Source: Microcoleus sp. FACHB-831
Lineage (GTDB): Bacteria > Cyanobacteriota > Cyanobacteriia > Cyanobacteriales > FACHB-T130
Direction of reading: 5' to 3'
Assembly (NCBI RefSeq): GCF_014695585.1
Contig: NZ_JACJON010000067.1
Span: 186,001 to 250,000 of the forward strand
Length of the DNA stretch: 64,000 nt
Part shown: positions 38,359 to 47,291 of the stretch, piece after piece
Layout of the letters: each line of letters starts with the position of its first letter
Position numbering within the stretch: the first letter of the stretch is position 1
The notes under the pieces: generated by a model
Told to the model about the DNA's origin: nothing
Databases searched by the model: none
Seen by the model: the letters and a program-made list of their open reading frames with translations, nothing else
Program-made: the position numbers and the translations under genes

Positions 38359-39672
38359 ATGATCCACGAAGTTTTCATGCCAGCTCTTAGCTCAACCATG
38401 ACCGAAGGAAAAATCGTTTCCTGGGTTAAATCGCCTGGTGACAAAGTGGAAAAAGGCGAAACCGTAGTGGTTGTCGAGTCCGACAAAGCCGATATGGATG
38501 TCGAGTCCTTCTACGAAGGTTATCTTGCCAGCATAGTTGTTCCTGCTGGAGGCGTTGCTCCTGTTGGTGCGGCGATCGCTCTGGTAGCAGAAACCGAAGC
38601 TGAAATAGAAACGGCCAAACAACAGGCACCAGGCTCTAGCGTTCCCTCCCAGTCTGCAAGCGAAACCCCTCCCGCACCTGCCCAAACTCAAGGAACTTCT
38701 GCCCCTGCAATTCAAGAGGCAGTAGCGCCAATAGCTCGTCAAAACGGACGCCCCATTGTCTCGCCCCGCGCCCGCAAATTAGCCAAAGATATGGGCGTCG
38801 ATTTGAACTCCCTCAAAGGCAGCGGCCCTCACGGTCGGATTGTCGCCTCTGATGTAGAAGGCGCCGCCAATAAAGGTAAACAACCTGCCGCCGCTGTTTC
38901 AGCACCTGCGACACCTGCTGCCCCAACCGTTACACCGCCACCAGCACCAGCAGCACCCGTTAAAGCAGCACCAGCACCAGCAGCACCCGCCGCAGTCCCC
39001 GGTCAGACCGTGCCGTTGACGACGCTGCAAAACGCTGTCGTGCGGAATATGATGGCAAGTTTGCAAGTGCCTGTCTTCCACGTTGGTTACGCCATCACGA
39101 CCGATAATCTGGACAAGCTCTACAAGCAGATTAAGTCTAAAGGCGTGACGATGACGGCGTTGCTAGCCAAGGCGGTTGCCGTGACGTTGCAAAAGCATCC
39201 TTTGGTTAATGCCAGCTACACCGATGCAGGCATCCAGTATCACGGTGCTATTAACGTTGCTGTAGCTGTAGCTATGGATGACGGTGGTTTAATCACCCCA
39301 GTTCTGCAAAATGCCGACCAGCAGGATATCTACTCGCTGTCTCGCAACTGGAAGGATTTGGTGGAACGCGCTAGGAGCAAGCAGTTGCAGCCTCAAGAGT
39401 ACAACTCTGGCACGTTTACTCTATCTAATTTGGGGATGTTCGGCGTTGACCGCTTTGATGCTATTTTGCCACCCGGCCAAGGTGGAATTTTGGCGATTGG
39501 AGCATCGCGTCCTACTGTTGTAGCTACTGCTGACGGATTGTTGGGCGTGCGGCAACAGATGCAGGTAAATCTCACAGCCGACCACCGGATTATTTACGGC
39601 GCTCATGGTGCGGCGTTCCTGCAAGATTTGGCTAAGTTGATTGAGACTAATGCTCAGTCTTTGACTATGTAG
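38359..39672 (+). CDS. pdhC: Pyruvate dehydrogenase E2 (dihydrolipoamide acetyltransferase)
   Basis: 437 aa from the ATG at 38359 (MIHEVFMPALSSTMTEG). The frame extends upstream to a TTG, but homologues start here. A single N-terminal lipoyl domain has the lipoylated Lys in VESDKADMD. A Pro/Ala linker precedes the E1/E3-binding domain (SPRARKLAKDMGVDL to GPHGRIVASDVE), a second Ala/Pro linker and the catalytic core. The core ends ADHRIIYGAHGAAFLQD, with Tyr in place of the Asp of the usual HxxxDG; this is normal for plastid/cyanobacterial E2. It transfers acetyl groups from E1 to CoA. The other PDH subunits are not in the window. Confidence 0.95.
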   Translation: MIHEVFMPALSSTMTEGKIVSWVKSPGDKVEKGETVVVVESDKADMDVESFYEGYLASIVVPAGGVAPVGAAIALVAETEAEIETAKQQAPGSSVPSQSASETPPAPAQTQGTSAPAIQEAVAPIARQNGRPIVSPRARKLAKDMGVDLNSLKGSGPHGRIVASDVEGAANKGKQPAAAVSAPATPAAPTVTPPPAPAAPVKAAPAPAAPAAVPGQTVPLTTLQNAVVRNMMASLQVPVFHVGYAITTDNLDKLYKQIKSKGVTMTALLAKAVAVTLQKHPLVNASYTDAGIQYHGAINVAVAVAMDDGGLITPVLQNADQQDIYSLSRNWKDLVERARSKQLQPQEYNSGTFTLSNLGMFGVDRFDAILPPGQGGILAIGASRPTVVATADGLLGVRQQMQVNLTADHRIIYGAHGAAFLQDLAKLIETNAQSLTM

Positions 39673-40331
39673 CATTTCGGCCTAGCAATGCCCGCCCTAG
39701 ATTACAATCGTAGGGTGGGCAGCGCCCACCTCTACATTACTAAAAATATTTTTTCAATATCATAGAAATAAGTATTAGTCAAGCCAAAGTCAATCTTATA
39801 TAGAAAAAATTGTTTTCAGTTGCACTGGGCGATCGCGCTCTAAAATCACAAAATCAGCCTTAATTCCACGAGTTTATTATAATTACAGCCTTGCTTGTAC
39901 AAAATTTCTCACACTGCGCCCTGAGTATTATTTTATGTAAAGTACCTCAAATGGCGTGCCTTCGTCAATAGTTGAGAATAAAGTCAATAAGTTTTTAGGC
40001 CATAAAGCTAGGAAAAATTTTTATATTAAAATTATATAGAGAAGAGTATTTATAAAGGTTATGAGAAGGCGAGCAATCTGACACAAACACGAAATTTGAG
40101 AACCAGGGTTTGTGGAAGCTTGTATAAACGTGAATTTTTAGGTGGAAACAAGAAACCGGGGTTTGGGAGAGAAGCTTTAAAACTTTTGGGCATTGCCTCT
40201 AGAGATGTTGGAACTGCTTAAGCGGCTACTCAAGAAGTCAGCGAGAGCGCCAACTTAAGCACCCAAGGCGATCGCCTAAGCTAGGCTAAGGAACTCCTTT
40301 ACCCAGCTGTAATTTTTAGCTGGACACAAAA
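39673..40331. other. 659-bp intergenic region with repeats
   Basis: No ORF is supported. It contains the inverted repeat at 39689-39721, imperfect copies of a GAAACCGGGGTTTG-like dispersed repeat near 40095-40170, one HIP1 site near 39830, and a 6-bp hairpin (40303-40308 with 40318-40323) ending 8 nt before the ATG of the ATPase gene. The hairpin could affect ribosome access, but that is inference. Confidence 0.5.
39689..39721. repeat. TAGGGTGGGC inverted repeat after pdhC
   Basis: TGCCCGCCCTA (39689-39699) and TAGGGTGGGCA (39711-39721) are inverted with one mismatch. A second overlapping GGTGGGC/GCCCACC hairpin follows directly. Related GTGGGCA elements occur near 29789 and at 45097. It may serve as terminator of pdhC. 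Confidence 0.65.
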
Positions 40332-42011
40332 ATGCAGACTACCGTTACCAATGCATCCGCCTGGGTTAGGCTGAGAAATCGAGAAATTAGCATAGAAGAA
40401 GCGCTGAAACTCCTGGTAGACGAGCATGGAGTTGTCAACCCAACGTTGCTAGACAGAGAAGTAAGCTTCCGATTTTTAAGGGAATTTCAGGATAGGAATT
40501 CTCTACCGCCAGTAATTCCCTTACTGCTGTGGCGGAACTGCTTCTACCTGGGCAGCCCCGTACAGCTGACACCAGAGATCGTTAAACAACTGAGCGATCG
40601 CACCCTGACGGAAATTAAAATTATCCCCGTCGCCGATAAAAGCTATCGCAGTTGGTTTCACAAAGAAAAACTCGACCCCAACCGCATCAGTTCAGCCCCC
40701 CTGGTGAATCCCCTGACAGGCGAGTTGGAGAAAGAAGACATTGGCGAAACAACAGATCTATACCTCTCCAAAGCCGTCAATCAGATTGGCAGAATTAAAA
40801 CCCTTATTTCTGGTGCATTGCGTAACCGCGCCAGCGACATCCATCTCGAACCCATGCAAGAAGGCTTAAGAGTCCGCTATCGCATTGATGGCGTCTTGCG
40901 GGATATTACCAGACTGCCCTTAGAGATCAGCCGTCGAGTAGTCGTCGCCCTCAAAGTTATGTCAGATATGGACATTGCAGAAAGTAGGCGACCCCAAGAC
41001 GGGAGAATCGGCGAGAAATATGCAGCCGCCGAACAAGCAGAATTGGGAATGGATATGAGGGTGAGTACCTTGCCGTGCGTTGGCGGGGAAAAAGCCGTAA
41101 TTCGCTTGCTGCCGCGACAAAACCCCTTTTCTAAAATTGAAGACTTGGGATTTTCCCAGAAGACGCTAGACATTTACAAAAGTTGGTTGCAGCAGCCCCA
41201 AGGAATGATTATTTTGACTGGCCCTACTGGTTCGGGTAAAACCAGTACGCTGTACACCAGCCTGCAAGCTGTAGCGACGGAACACGTCAACGTAGTAACT
41301 GTAGAAGATCCAGTAGAGTACGTCTTGGCTCGGATTACTCAAACCCAGGTTAACGAAACTGCGGGGATGACTTTTGCGGCTGGGATGAGAGCGATTTTGC
41401 GCCAAGACCCAGATATTATCATGGTGGGGGAAATACGCGACAAAGAGACGGCGGAAACGGCGGTGCGGGCGGCGCTAACGGGACACTTGGTATTTACCAC
41501 GCTGCACACCAACGATGCTCCCGGTGCAATTCCTCGGATAAAAGATATTGGCCCCGATCCTGGTTTAATCAGCGACGCGCTGTTGGGGATTGTAGCACAG
41601 CGTTTGTTGCGGCAGGTTTGTCCCCATTGTGCGGAGTCTTACAAGCCAACTGATGCAGATTTGCACGTATTGGGGATAGAACGGCAGCAAGCAGATTTAT
41701 CCAGATGGCGGCGCGGGAAGGGTTGCATTAAGTGTTTTAATTCTGGCTACTTGGGGAGAGAAGCGATCGTTGAGTTGCTAGATGTTGATGATACGGTGCG
41801 GGATCTTATTTATGAAGGGACGATGACTCAGTTGCAGCGGTATTTGAGGGAAATTCACTTCGCCTCGTTTGGTATGGCAGCTGTGGAAAAGGTGACGACG
41901 GGCGTGACAACGGTTGAGGAAGTGTTGCGAGTTTTGCCGCGCAGTGCTTTTTCTCAACTGCGTAGTAAAGCTTTGGCTAAAGAGCGGAGTTTGGTTAGAG
42001 CAAATAGTTGA
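40332..42011 (+). CDS. GspE/PilB-family secretion ATPase
   Basis: 559 aa. An N-terminal domain of about 150 residues precedes the ATPase: Walker A TGPTGSGKTSTLY (about residues 297-309), Asp box VTVEDPVEY, Walker B QDPDIIMVGEIRDKETAE and His box TTLHTNDA. The zinc-binding cysteines are CPHC and CIKC. This is the type IV pilus assembly / type II secretion motor family. It is shorter than the usual PilB of about 670 aa and is not next to pilT or pilC, so it may be a second, PilB2-like motor. It acts on the cytosolic face of the membrane. A HIP1-cored hairpin overlaps its stop codon. Confidence 0.88.
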   Translation: MQTTVTNASAWVRLRNREISIEEALKLLVDEHGVVNPTLLDREVSFRFLREFQDRNSLPPVIPLLLWRNCFYLGSPVQLTPEIVKQLSDRTLTEIKIIPVADKSYRSWFHKEKLDPNRISSAPLVNPLTGELEKEDIGETTDLYLSKAVNQIGRIKTLISGALRNRASDIHLEPMQEGLRVRYRIDGVLRDITRLPLEISRRVVVALKVMSDMDIAESRRPQDGRIGEKYAAAEQAELGMDMRVSTLPCVGGEKAVIRLLPRQNPFSKIEDLGFSQKTLDIYKSWLQQPQGMIILTGPTGSGKTSTLYTSLQAVATEHVNVVTVEDPVEYVLARITQTQVNETAGMTFAAGMRAILRQDPDIIMVGEIRDKETAETAVRAALTGHLVFTTLHTNDAPGAIPRIKDIGPDPGLISDALLGIVAQRLLRQVCPHCAESYKPTDADLHVLGIERQQADLSRWRRGKGCIKCFNSGYLGREAIVELLDVDDTVRDLIYEGTMTQLQRYLREIHFASFGMAAVEKVTTGVTTVEEVLRVLPRSAFSQLRSKALAKERSLVRANS

Positions 42012-42051
42012 GTGGTGCGATCGCAAGGTTCTTTGAAGCGATCGCACCACT
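42011..42051. repeat. Perfect HIP1-cored inverted repeat at the ATPase stop codon
   Basis: 14-bp perfect arms (AGTGGTGCGATCGC, 42011-42024, and its complement, 42038-42051) close a 13-nt loop. The HIP1 octamer is inside each arm. The first base is the last base of the ATPase stop codon. No U-run follows, so it may act as a Rho-independent-like barrier or mRNA 3' stabiliser. Confidence 0.8.
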
Positions 42052-42116
42052 GTGCTACTCCCAGTTGCGGTAGAGTTCTCATAAAAGCCTTTAGCCCCAA
42101 ACCCCAGGAAAACCTT

Positions 42117-43139
42117 GTGAAAGCAGTATTAATGACAGCCCCTGGTAAACCAGAAGTTCTAAAACTTCAAGAAGTGCCAGACCCCACCATCGAAAAAGAC
42201 ACAGAAATCCTCGTGCGACTCCACGCCGCAGGTGTTAACCCAATCGACACTAAACTACGCAAGCGCGGCACATTTTACCCAGACCAAATGCCAGCTATTT
42301 TAGGGTGTGATGGTGCTGGCGTCGTCCAAGCAGTCGGTGCAAATGTCCGCCGCTTTCGTGTCGGCGATGCCGTGTATTTCTGCCAAGGTGGAATCGGCGC
42401 TAAACTGGGGAATTACGCTCAATTTGCTGTTGTAGATGAGCGATTTGTTGCTCGCAAGCCAGAATCTCTGAGCTTTGCTGAAGCAGCAGCAGCACCTTTA
42501 GTTTTAATTACTGCATGGGAAGCTCTTTATGACCGGGCACGACTGAGAGATGGAATGAATCGTATTTCTACAACCAATAGAATACTCATTCACGCTGGTG
42601 CTGGCGGTGTCGGTCATGTCGCTATCCAACTGGCTAAACTGCAAGGTGCTGAAGTTTGTACTACTGTCGGTTCAGAAGAAAATGCTGATTTTGTCCGCAA
42701 ACTCGGTGCTGACTTAGCCATCCTTTACAAGCAAACCGACTTTGTACAAGCTACTTTGGATTGGACTCAAGGAGAGGGAGTAGAACTAGCTTTTGACACC
42801 GTAGGCGGAGAAATCTTTTCTAAAACCTTCGCCGCAGTGCAAGTTTATGGCGATATAGTGACAATTCTAGAAGCAGACCCCGCTACTGACTGGAAAACTG
42901 CCAGACTGCGGAACCAGCGGATTAGTTTTGAACTGATGCTGACACCGATGTTGCAAGGGTTGGTGGAAGCACAGAAACATCAGGCTGATATTCTCGAACA
43001 GTGTGCGCGTCAAATTGATGAGCGCAAGCTGAAAATCCACGTCAGCAAAACTTTCCCCCTAGAGGAGGCTGCTGCTGCCCACGAGATGTTAGAAGCTGGA
43101 TCGATAAGGGGCAAAATAGTTTTGCTTATCGACGATTAA
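42117..43139 (+). CDS. Zinc-independent quinone oxidoreductase-type alcohol dehydrogenase
   Basis: 340 aa from the GTG at 42117 (VKAVLMTAPGKPEVLKLQEVPDP), which follows CAGGAAAACC. The frame is open upstream of it through the HIP1 hairpin, so the longer reading is unlikely. MDR superfamily: GroES-like N-domain (HAAGVNPIDTKLR, ILGCDGAGVV) and Rossmann motif HAGAGGVGHVAIQLAKLQGA. The cysteine/histidine set of the structural zinc is missing, as in NADPH:quinone reductase-type enzymes. The substrate is unknown. Its 3' end overlaps the convergent hypothetical gene by 14 bp. Confidence 0.88.
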   Translation: MKAVLMTAPGKPEVLKLQEVPDPTIEKDTEILVRLHAAGVNPIDTKLRKRGTFYPDQMPAILGCDGAGVVQAVGANVRRFRVGDAVYFCQGGIGAKLGNYAQFAVVDERFVARKPESLSFAEAAAAPLVLITAWEALYDRARLRDGMNRISTTNRILIHAGAGGVGHVAIQLAKLQGAEVCTTVGSEENADFVRKLGADLAILYKQTDFVQATLDWTQGEGVELAFDTVGGEIFSKTFAAVQVYGDIVTILEADPATDWKTARLRNQRISFELMLTPMLQGLVEAQKHQADILEQCARQIDERKLKIHVSKTFPLEEAAAAHEMLEAGSIRGKIVLLIDD

Positions 43140-43743
43140 TAGTAGGTTGAACTTCGGCGGGTTGTTTCATTACCTGCAACAGTGCTGTCAAGGCGTCGTC
43201 TTCGTCGGGGTTGACCTGTCCGTCAAGCCATACTATGCTTACTGCTTTGGGAAGGGCGATCGCTGCTAATTCTGCATCGAGTCCTTGCATCAACTGCTGT
43301 AAAGACTGCGGTATTTTTAGCGCCGATTTTATACCTAGCAGCATTTGCTCGTCCAACCCCAGAGCCTTAAGCTGACCGTAGCGCACATCCCAGCCAACTC
43401 TTAATTCTGGTTCCGCTACCTGAATCAGGTAGGCGAACAATCGCTGCAATTTACTCTGTTGCTGGGGTGTTAGCTGGGAGGTTGCAGATCTGTTCTGGGT
43501 TTTGTTGATATTGTGCAGAATCTGTTGCCAGTCTTGGTTGTCGCAGCCTTCGGGCTTATCTACTGTTAGACAGATGCGAATTTTGTCATCTGAATCGCCC
43601 TCAAGATGAGTAACCTGTGACTTCACGCCCAAAAACCCCAGCCACTGAGCTACGGTTCCAATGAGGGTGTCGCGAGTAGCCTGAGAGCTAGCTAGCATTC
43701 TGATTTGGGTGCGTACCATTGGCCGCACGATTTGGGATAGCAT
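43126..43743 (-). CDS. Conserved hypothetical protein, 205 aa
   Basis: 205 aa, mainly helical, with no signal peptide or membrane segment. Segments such as QTRDTLIG-type helices near the N-terminus and ELRVGWDVRYGQLKALGLDEQML in the middle look conserved in style, but I do not recognise a family. The C-terminus (IVWLDGQVNPDEDDALTALLQVMKQP) is acidic. The 3' end overlaps the convergent dehydrogenase gene by 14 bp. It lies 136 bp downstream of ilvN on the same strand and could be read through from it. Confidence 0.7.
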   Translation of the reverse strand: MLSQIVRPMVRTQIRMLASSQATRDTLIGTVAQWLGFLGVKSQVTHLEGDSDDKIRICLTVDKPEGCDNQDWQQILHNINKTQNRSATSQLTPQQQSKLQRLFAYLIQVAEPELRVGWDVRYGQLKALGLDEQMLLGIKSALKIPQSLQQLMQGLDAELAAIALPKAVSIVWLDGQVNPDEDDALTALLQVMKQPAEVQPTINRR

Positions 43744-43879
43744 AGCAGCAAGTTCTGAGTTTATAGGAGTTTCTTTTACCTAAATTTAACTCAGACTCTT
43801 AGGGCTGCTGCTGTGTCTAAAGGAACGTTATGGAGCGATCGCGCTAGTTATCATTCAACTCAAAACTCATTAACCCATT

Positions 43880-44398
43880 CTAAATTTTTGCTTCCAAAGA
43901 CTTGAGATACTCTGTATTAACTCCCGACTCGCGGACGAGAGCAACCTTACCAGTACGAGCAATTTCGCGAATGCCAAACTTGTTTAGCACTTGCACGATC
44001 GCAACCATTTTGCCCGGATCTCCCACCACTTCTAGAGTTAGGGAATCTTCACCAATGTCTACCACCCTAGCGCGAAAAATCTGAGAAAGTTCAATAACTT
44101 CCGAGCGATGGGAACTGCTGGCATTAACTTTAACCAGCATCAACTCCCGTTCTACACACGGCGTATCGGTGATATCTTGCACTTTCAGCACGTTGATCAG
44201 TTTATAAAGCTGCTTAGTCAGCTGCTCGATCACGCGGTCATCTCCAGGCACTACCATCGTAATCCGCGAAATGCCCACTTGCTCTGCTGGGCCAACTGCA
44301 AGACTCTCGATGTTAAATCCGCGACGGGCAAACAGTCCGGCAATTCTGGTCAACACGCCAGCTTCATCTTCCACCAAAACCGAAAGGGTGTGTTTCAT
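43880..44398 (-). CDS. ilvN: Acetolactate synthase small (regulatory) subunit
   Basis: 172 aa, the full length for bacterial IlvN/IlvH. An N-terminal ACT domain opens [33 protein letters not shown], with [13 protein letters not shown] following. A C-terminal domain has [28 protein letters not shown]. The subunit binds valine and stimulates and feedback-controls the catalytic IlvB subunit in branched-chain amino acid synthesis. ilvB is not adjacent, as is usual in cyanobacteria. Confidence 0.96.
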   Translation of the reverse strand: MKHTLSVLVEDEAGVLTRIAGLFARRGFNIESLAVGPAEQVGISRITMVVPGDDRVIEQLTKQLYKLINVLKVQDITDTPCVERELMLVKVNASSSHRSEVIELSQIFRARVVDIGEDSLTLEVVGDPGKMVAIVQVLNKFGIREIARTGKVALVRESGVNTEYLKSLEAKI

Positions 44399-44727
44399 TG
44401 CTGCTAAAAGAGGCTGAGGAGCGATAGTTCCTAGAGAAATAGACCAATATTTACGCCGATCTTAAGCGTCTTCTGCTCTTGCAGGATAGAAGGGATATTC
44501 TATCATTTAGCAAAAATATTGTCTAGCTATTTGTAAGGTATAGCAATAAATATAGTAATAGAAAATCGCATTTTCCAGCACTTTTGCCTAGCACGAATCC
44601 TGACAAAGGTTCCTATACCTGTAGAGTTAGCAAAGGCAGAAGCTTAAATAATTTTGTTGGTAGATGTTTTTCTGCGGCTGCCCGCTAATAATAGATCGAG
44701 TCAAGCTTTATTGGAGTGAAAACGTTT

Positions 44728-45078
44728 ATGGGTTGGTTAAAAAGACTCTTTGGAATGGAAAAGCCGGAGCAAGCTCAAGTCAATCCTGAGCCAGTTGCCA
44801 CAGCAGATGCCACGACAGGCGGCGAGACAGTATCCCCTGAGCGAGTAGGTTTGAATGGCGAATACGACCAAAGTGGTTTAGCAAAGCGGGTAGCACTAGC
44901 TTTCGATCAGGACCCAGATCTAGACGATATCAATACCCTTTATGTAGCTCAGACTGGGGGCACAGTTGTTTTGAAAGGATCGGTTCCAAGTCAAGATATT
45001 CTCAACAAGATGGTATCTGTTGCCAGAAGCGTGAGCGGTGCAACTGGTGTTGAGACAAATCAAGTAAGTATTGGCTAG
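44728..45078 (+). CDS. BON domain-containing protein
   Basis: 116 aa from the ATG at 44728, which has GGAG 11 nt upstream; a GTG four codons earlier is also in frame. A short basic amphipathic N-terminus (MGWLKRLFGM) leads to an acidic linker. A single BON domain follows (about residues 50-116: GLAKRVALAFDQDPDLDDINTLYVAQTGGTVVLKGSVPS). BON domains bind lipid or periplasmic surfaces in OsmY-like proteins. With no signal peptide the protein is probably cytosolic or membrane-associated through the N-terminal helix. A small GTGGGCA hairpin follows. Confidence 0.8.
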   Translation: MGWLKRLFGMEKPEQAQVNPEPVATADATTGGETVSPERVGLNGEYDQSGLAKRVALAFDQDPDLDDINTLYVAQTGGTVVLKGSVPSQDILNKMVSVARSVSGATGVETNQVSIG

Positions 45079-45096
45079 AAGCGCGATTAGTTAGTA

Positions 45097-45114
45097 GGTG
45101 GGCACTTGCCCACC
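45097..45114. repeat. GGTGGGCA hairpin after the BON gene
   Basis: An 8-bp perfect stem (GGTGGGCA with TGCCCACC) has a 2-nt loop. It lies between the convergent BON and hydrolase genes and belongs to the same family as the element at 39711. Confidence 0.7.
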
Positions 45115-45123
45115 CTAATTTGC

Positions 45124-46119
45124 TTAGTATTGTTGAGGAATTGCAGAATGAGGCGGCGCAGCAGTGTTGCTAGTATCTGAGTTGCCCGCTTCGATCCAAT
45201 CAAGTAGAATCTTGTTAACTTGTTCCGGACATTCATCGTGGGGACAGTGCCCCGCATTTTCTAACTCAACGATCTGTAGCTTGGGGTTGAGGTCAACAAA
45301 ACGCTTAGCCTGACTGCGAGGAACCATGCGGTCTTGAAGCCCCCAAATCAAAAGCATGGGAATATCCAAAGCAGACAGTACGGTTGTCACCTTGGGGCCA
45401 AATTGGGCACTAGCCATCGCCTTGAGGATAGCGCAGAACACTTGAGCAGAACCCCGATCTAGGGCTGGCCCAGTTAGAATATCCACAAGTTCGTCAGTGA
45501 CGGCAGCAGGATTAGAATAGGCGATCGCTGCCCATTTCTTGACTACGGCTGGTCGTCTTACCAAATAAAAAGCTGTTTTGAGTAATGCCGGGTTAGCAAA
45601 AATCCCTTCAACCGTTGCTACTACAGGCCGCAACCAGCTAGGAATAGCCTCCTCTCGGACGGATGGATCGGGCAAACTAAGCATTGTAATGCCCTTGACC
45701 ATTTCAGGATGCGCCGCCGCCGCCGCGACGCAAACTAGGGAACCAATAGAATTTCCCACTAATATTACGGGCTGCTGGATAAAAGTGCGCCAAAACTCGT
45801 AAACTTGCGCTACCCAAAGGTCAACTTTATAATCAGCAGTCGCTTTTCGCGATGCTCCGAAACCCAGCATATCGAGGGCGTAAACTGTGTGGTGTTGGCC
45901 TAGTTCCGCCATATTCTGGCGCCAGTGGCCGATCGAGGTGCCGAAGCCATGCAGTAGGATTATAGGTGTAGATGTCTGGGTATTTGATTGAGCGGCGCGG
46001 ACGTAAGTGTAGCGAGTCTGCCAACCCCGCCAAACCCAGTCCCGCTGACTGCCAACCCGTAGCTGCCATTCAGGTATGCGTTGGGCGATCGCCCCAACCT
46101 CAGATTTAGTCACATCCAC
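45124..46119 (-). CDS. Alpha/beta-fold hydrolase (paralogue of 14173-15072)
   Basis: 331 aa with a GTG start. Motifs are LLHGFGTSIGHWRQN, the nucleophile elbow GNSIGS, the acid in LIWGLQDRMVP and the His in NAGHCPHDECPEQ. Spacing and motif wording match the first hydrolase closely, so the two are paralogues. The longer C-terminus (GNSDTSNTAAPPHSAIPQQ) is low-complexity. The substrate is not predictable. It lies divergent from infC with about 330 bp between. Confidence 0.87.
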   Translation of the reverse strand: MDVTKSEVGAIAQRIPEWQLRVGSQRDWVWRGWQTRYTYVRAAQSNTQTSTPIILLHGFGTSIGHWRQNMAELGQHHTVYALDMLGFGASRKATADYKVDLWVAQVYEFWRTFIQQPVILVGNSIGSLVCVAAAAAHPEMVKGITMLSLPDPSVREEAIPSWLRPVVATVEGIFANPALLKTAFYLVRRPAVVKKWAAIAYSNPAAVTDELVDILTGPALDRGSAQVFCAILKAMASAQFGPKVTTVLSALDIPMLLIWGLQDRMVPRSQAKRFVDLNPKLQIVELENAGHCPHDECPEQVNKILLDWIEAGNSDTSNTAAPPHSAIPQQY

Positions 46120-46446
46120 AAAAGTTTATACTTTTTCTTTCATTCTAGCGGCGATCGCAAGTCTCAACTTGACTTCATCTGCCCCGCTCAAAACCGGAAA
46201 CCTTGAGCTTTGTTGAGTCGCCTAAACAATAGTCAAAGTCCAGACTACAATTGATTGCAAGTAGACGTTTCGCGCTTCTGTTGCTAGTTTTGGTTAGATT
46301 GACAATAAGATTTTACGCAGTCTATGCCTTGAACTAGGTTAGAACGCAAACTGCACAATACCCTCGCGTTAGTAGCTATATCGCTACCAACGCACAATGC
46401 ACGCAAACCATATTCTTTATCAACCAACTGCTCCCAGAAAAATAGA
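46120..46446. other. infC upstream region
   Basis: 327 bp without an ORF. It contains an imperfect 11-bp hairpin (46366-46376 with 46383-46393, one A-C mismatch) about 54 nt before the infC start. It is a candidate 5' UTR regulatory element, since infC is often translationally controlled in bacteria. No L20-type pseudoknot could be recognised by eye. Confidence 0.35.
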
Positions 46447-46980
46447 ATGCCAGTGATTGAAAAGAGACGCACTCGCGATCTACCCCAAATCAACGAAAGG
46501 ATTCGGTTTCCCAAGATTCGTGTTATTGGTACCGACGGCGAACAGCTCGGTATTCTTACCCCTCAAGAAGCTATAACCCTAGCAGAGGAAAAAGAGCTGG
46601 ATCTTGTCCTGTTGAGTGACAAGGCCGATCCCCCCGTTTGCCGGATTATGGACTACGGCAAGTATAAGTTCGAGCAGGAAAAAAAAGCGCGGGAAGCAAG
46701 GAAAAAGCAGCACACGGCTGATGTCAAAGAAGTGAAAATGCGCTACAAGATTGAAGAGCATGACTATCAAGTGCGAGTCAACCAAGCGCAGCGATTTCTA
46801 AAGGATGGAGATAAAGTCAAAGCCAGCATCACCTTTCGCGGTAGAGAAATTCAGCACAGCGACTTAGCTGAAGATCTGCTCAAGCGGATGGCAATTGATT
46901 TGCAGGAAGTAGGGGAAGTGCAGCAAGCTCCTAAAAAAGAAGGTCGCAACATGATGATGCTGCTCTCTCCGAAAAAGTAA
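46447..46980 (+). CDS. infC: Translation initiation factor IF-3
   Basis: 177 aa, full length. The N-domain has [25 protein letters not shown] and [20 protein letters not shown]; the C-domain has [31 protein letters not shown] and [16 protein letters not shown]. It binds the 30S subunit, checks initiator tRNA and prevents subunit joining. The start ATG is used, giving [17 protein letters not shown]. rpmI and rplT do not follow, so infC is unlinked from them here. A short hairpin follows at 47007. Confidence 0.97.
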   Translation: MPVIEKRRTRDLPQINERIRFPKIRVIGTDGEQLGILTPQEAITLAEEKELDLVLLSDKADPPVCRIMDYGKYKFEQEKKAREARKKQHTADVKEVKMRYKIEEHDYQVRVNQAQRFLKDGDKVKASITFRGREIQHSDLAEDLLKRMAIDLQEVGEVQQAPKKEGRNMMMLLSPKK

Positions 46981-47291
46981 CTTAATCGGCTGCGGACTAA
47001 TTAAAAGGGAGATACTCGCTATCTCCCCATACACCCTGGGGACAAAGCATAGCGATAGTTGCAATCGGCTCGCTTGTCAGTAGTATGTTGGTTAAAAATG
47101 CTTTGCCCCTCTAAAGTCTAAAGTGATGCACTAAGGACTCTAAACTATGGATTTAAAACTATAAACTGTGAACGGTGGGTAGACGGTGGAGAGCGATCGC
47201 CGCCCTTACCGTCGCATTGTCCTGTTAAGAAGATTATCGTAGGGATCGATGCGGCAGCCGCCCAAAGTCTAAAGTCTAAAGTCTAAGGTGC
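46981..47291. other. Intergenic region upstream of the nucleotide-translocase-like gene
   Basis: 311 bp without an ORF. It holds the infC hairpin (47007-47027), a TCTAAAG-type repeat fragment near 47113 and three tandem AAAGTCT heptamers (about 47264-47286), which end only 5 nt before the ATG at 47292. The heptamers would occupy the normal ribosome-binding position. Confidence 0.5.
47007..47027 (+). terminator. Hairpin downstream of infC
   Basis: A perfect 8-bp stem (GGGAGATA with TATCTCCC) closes a 5-nt loop 26 nt after the infC stop. No U-run follows, so terminator activity is uncertain. Confidence 0.4.

Noticed and set aside
42012-42116. 35-residue N-terminal extension of the dehydrogenase
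   Set aside because: It would be translated through the HIP1 hairpin and has no homology-like features. The GTG at 42117 starts the typical MDR sequence.
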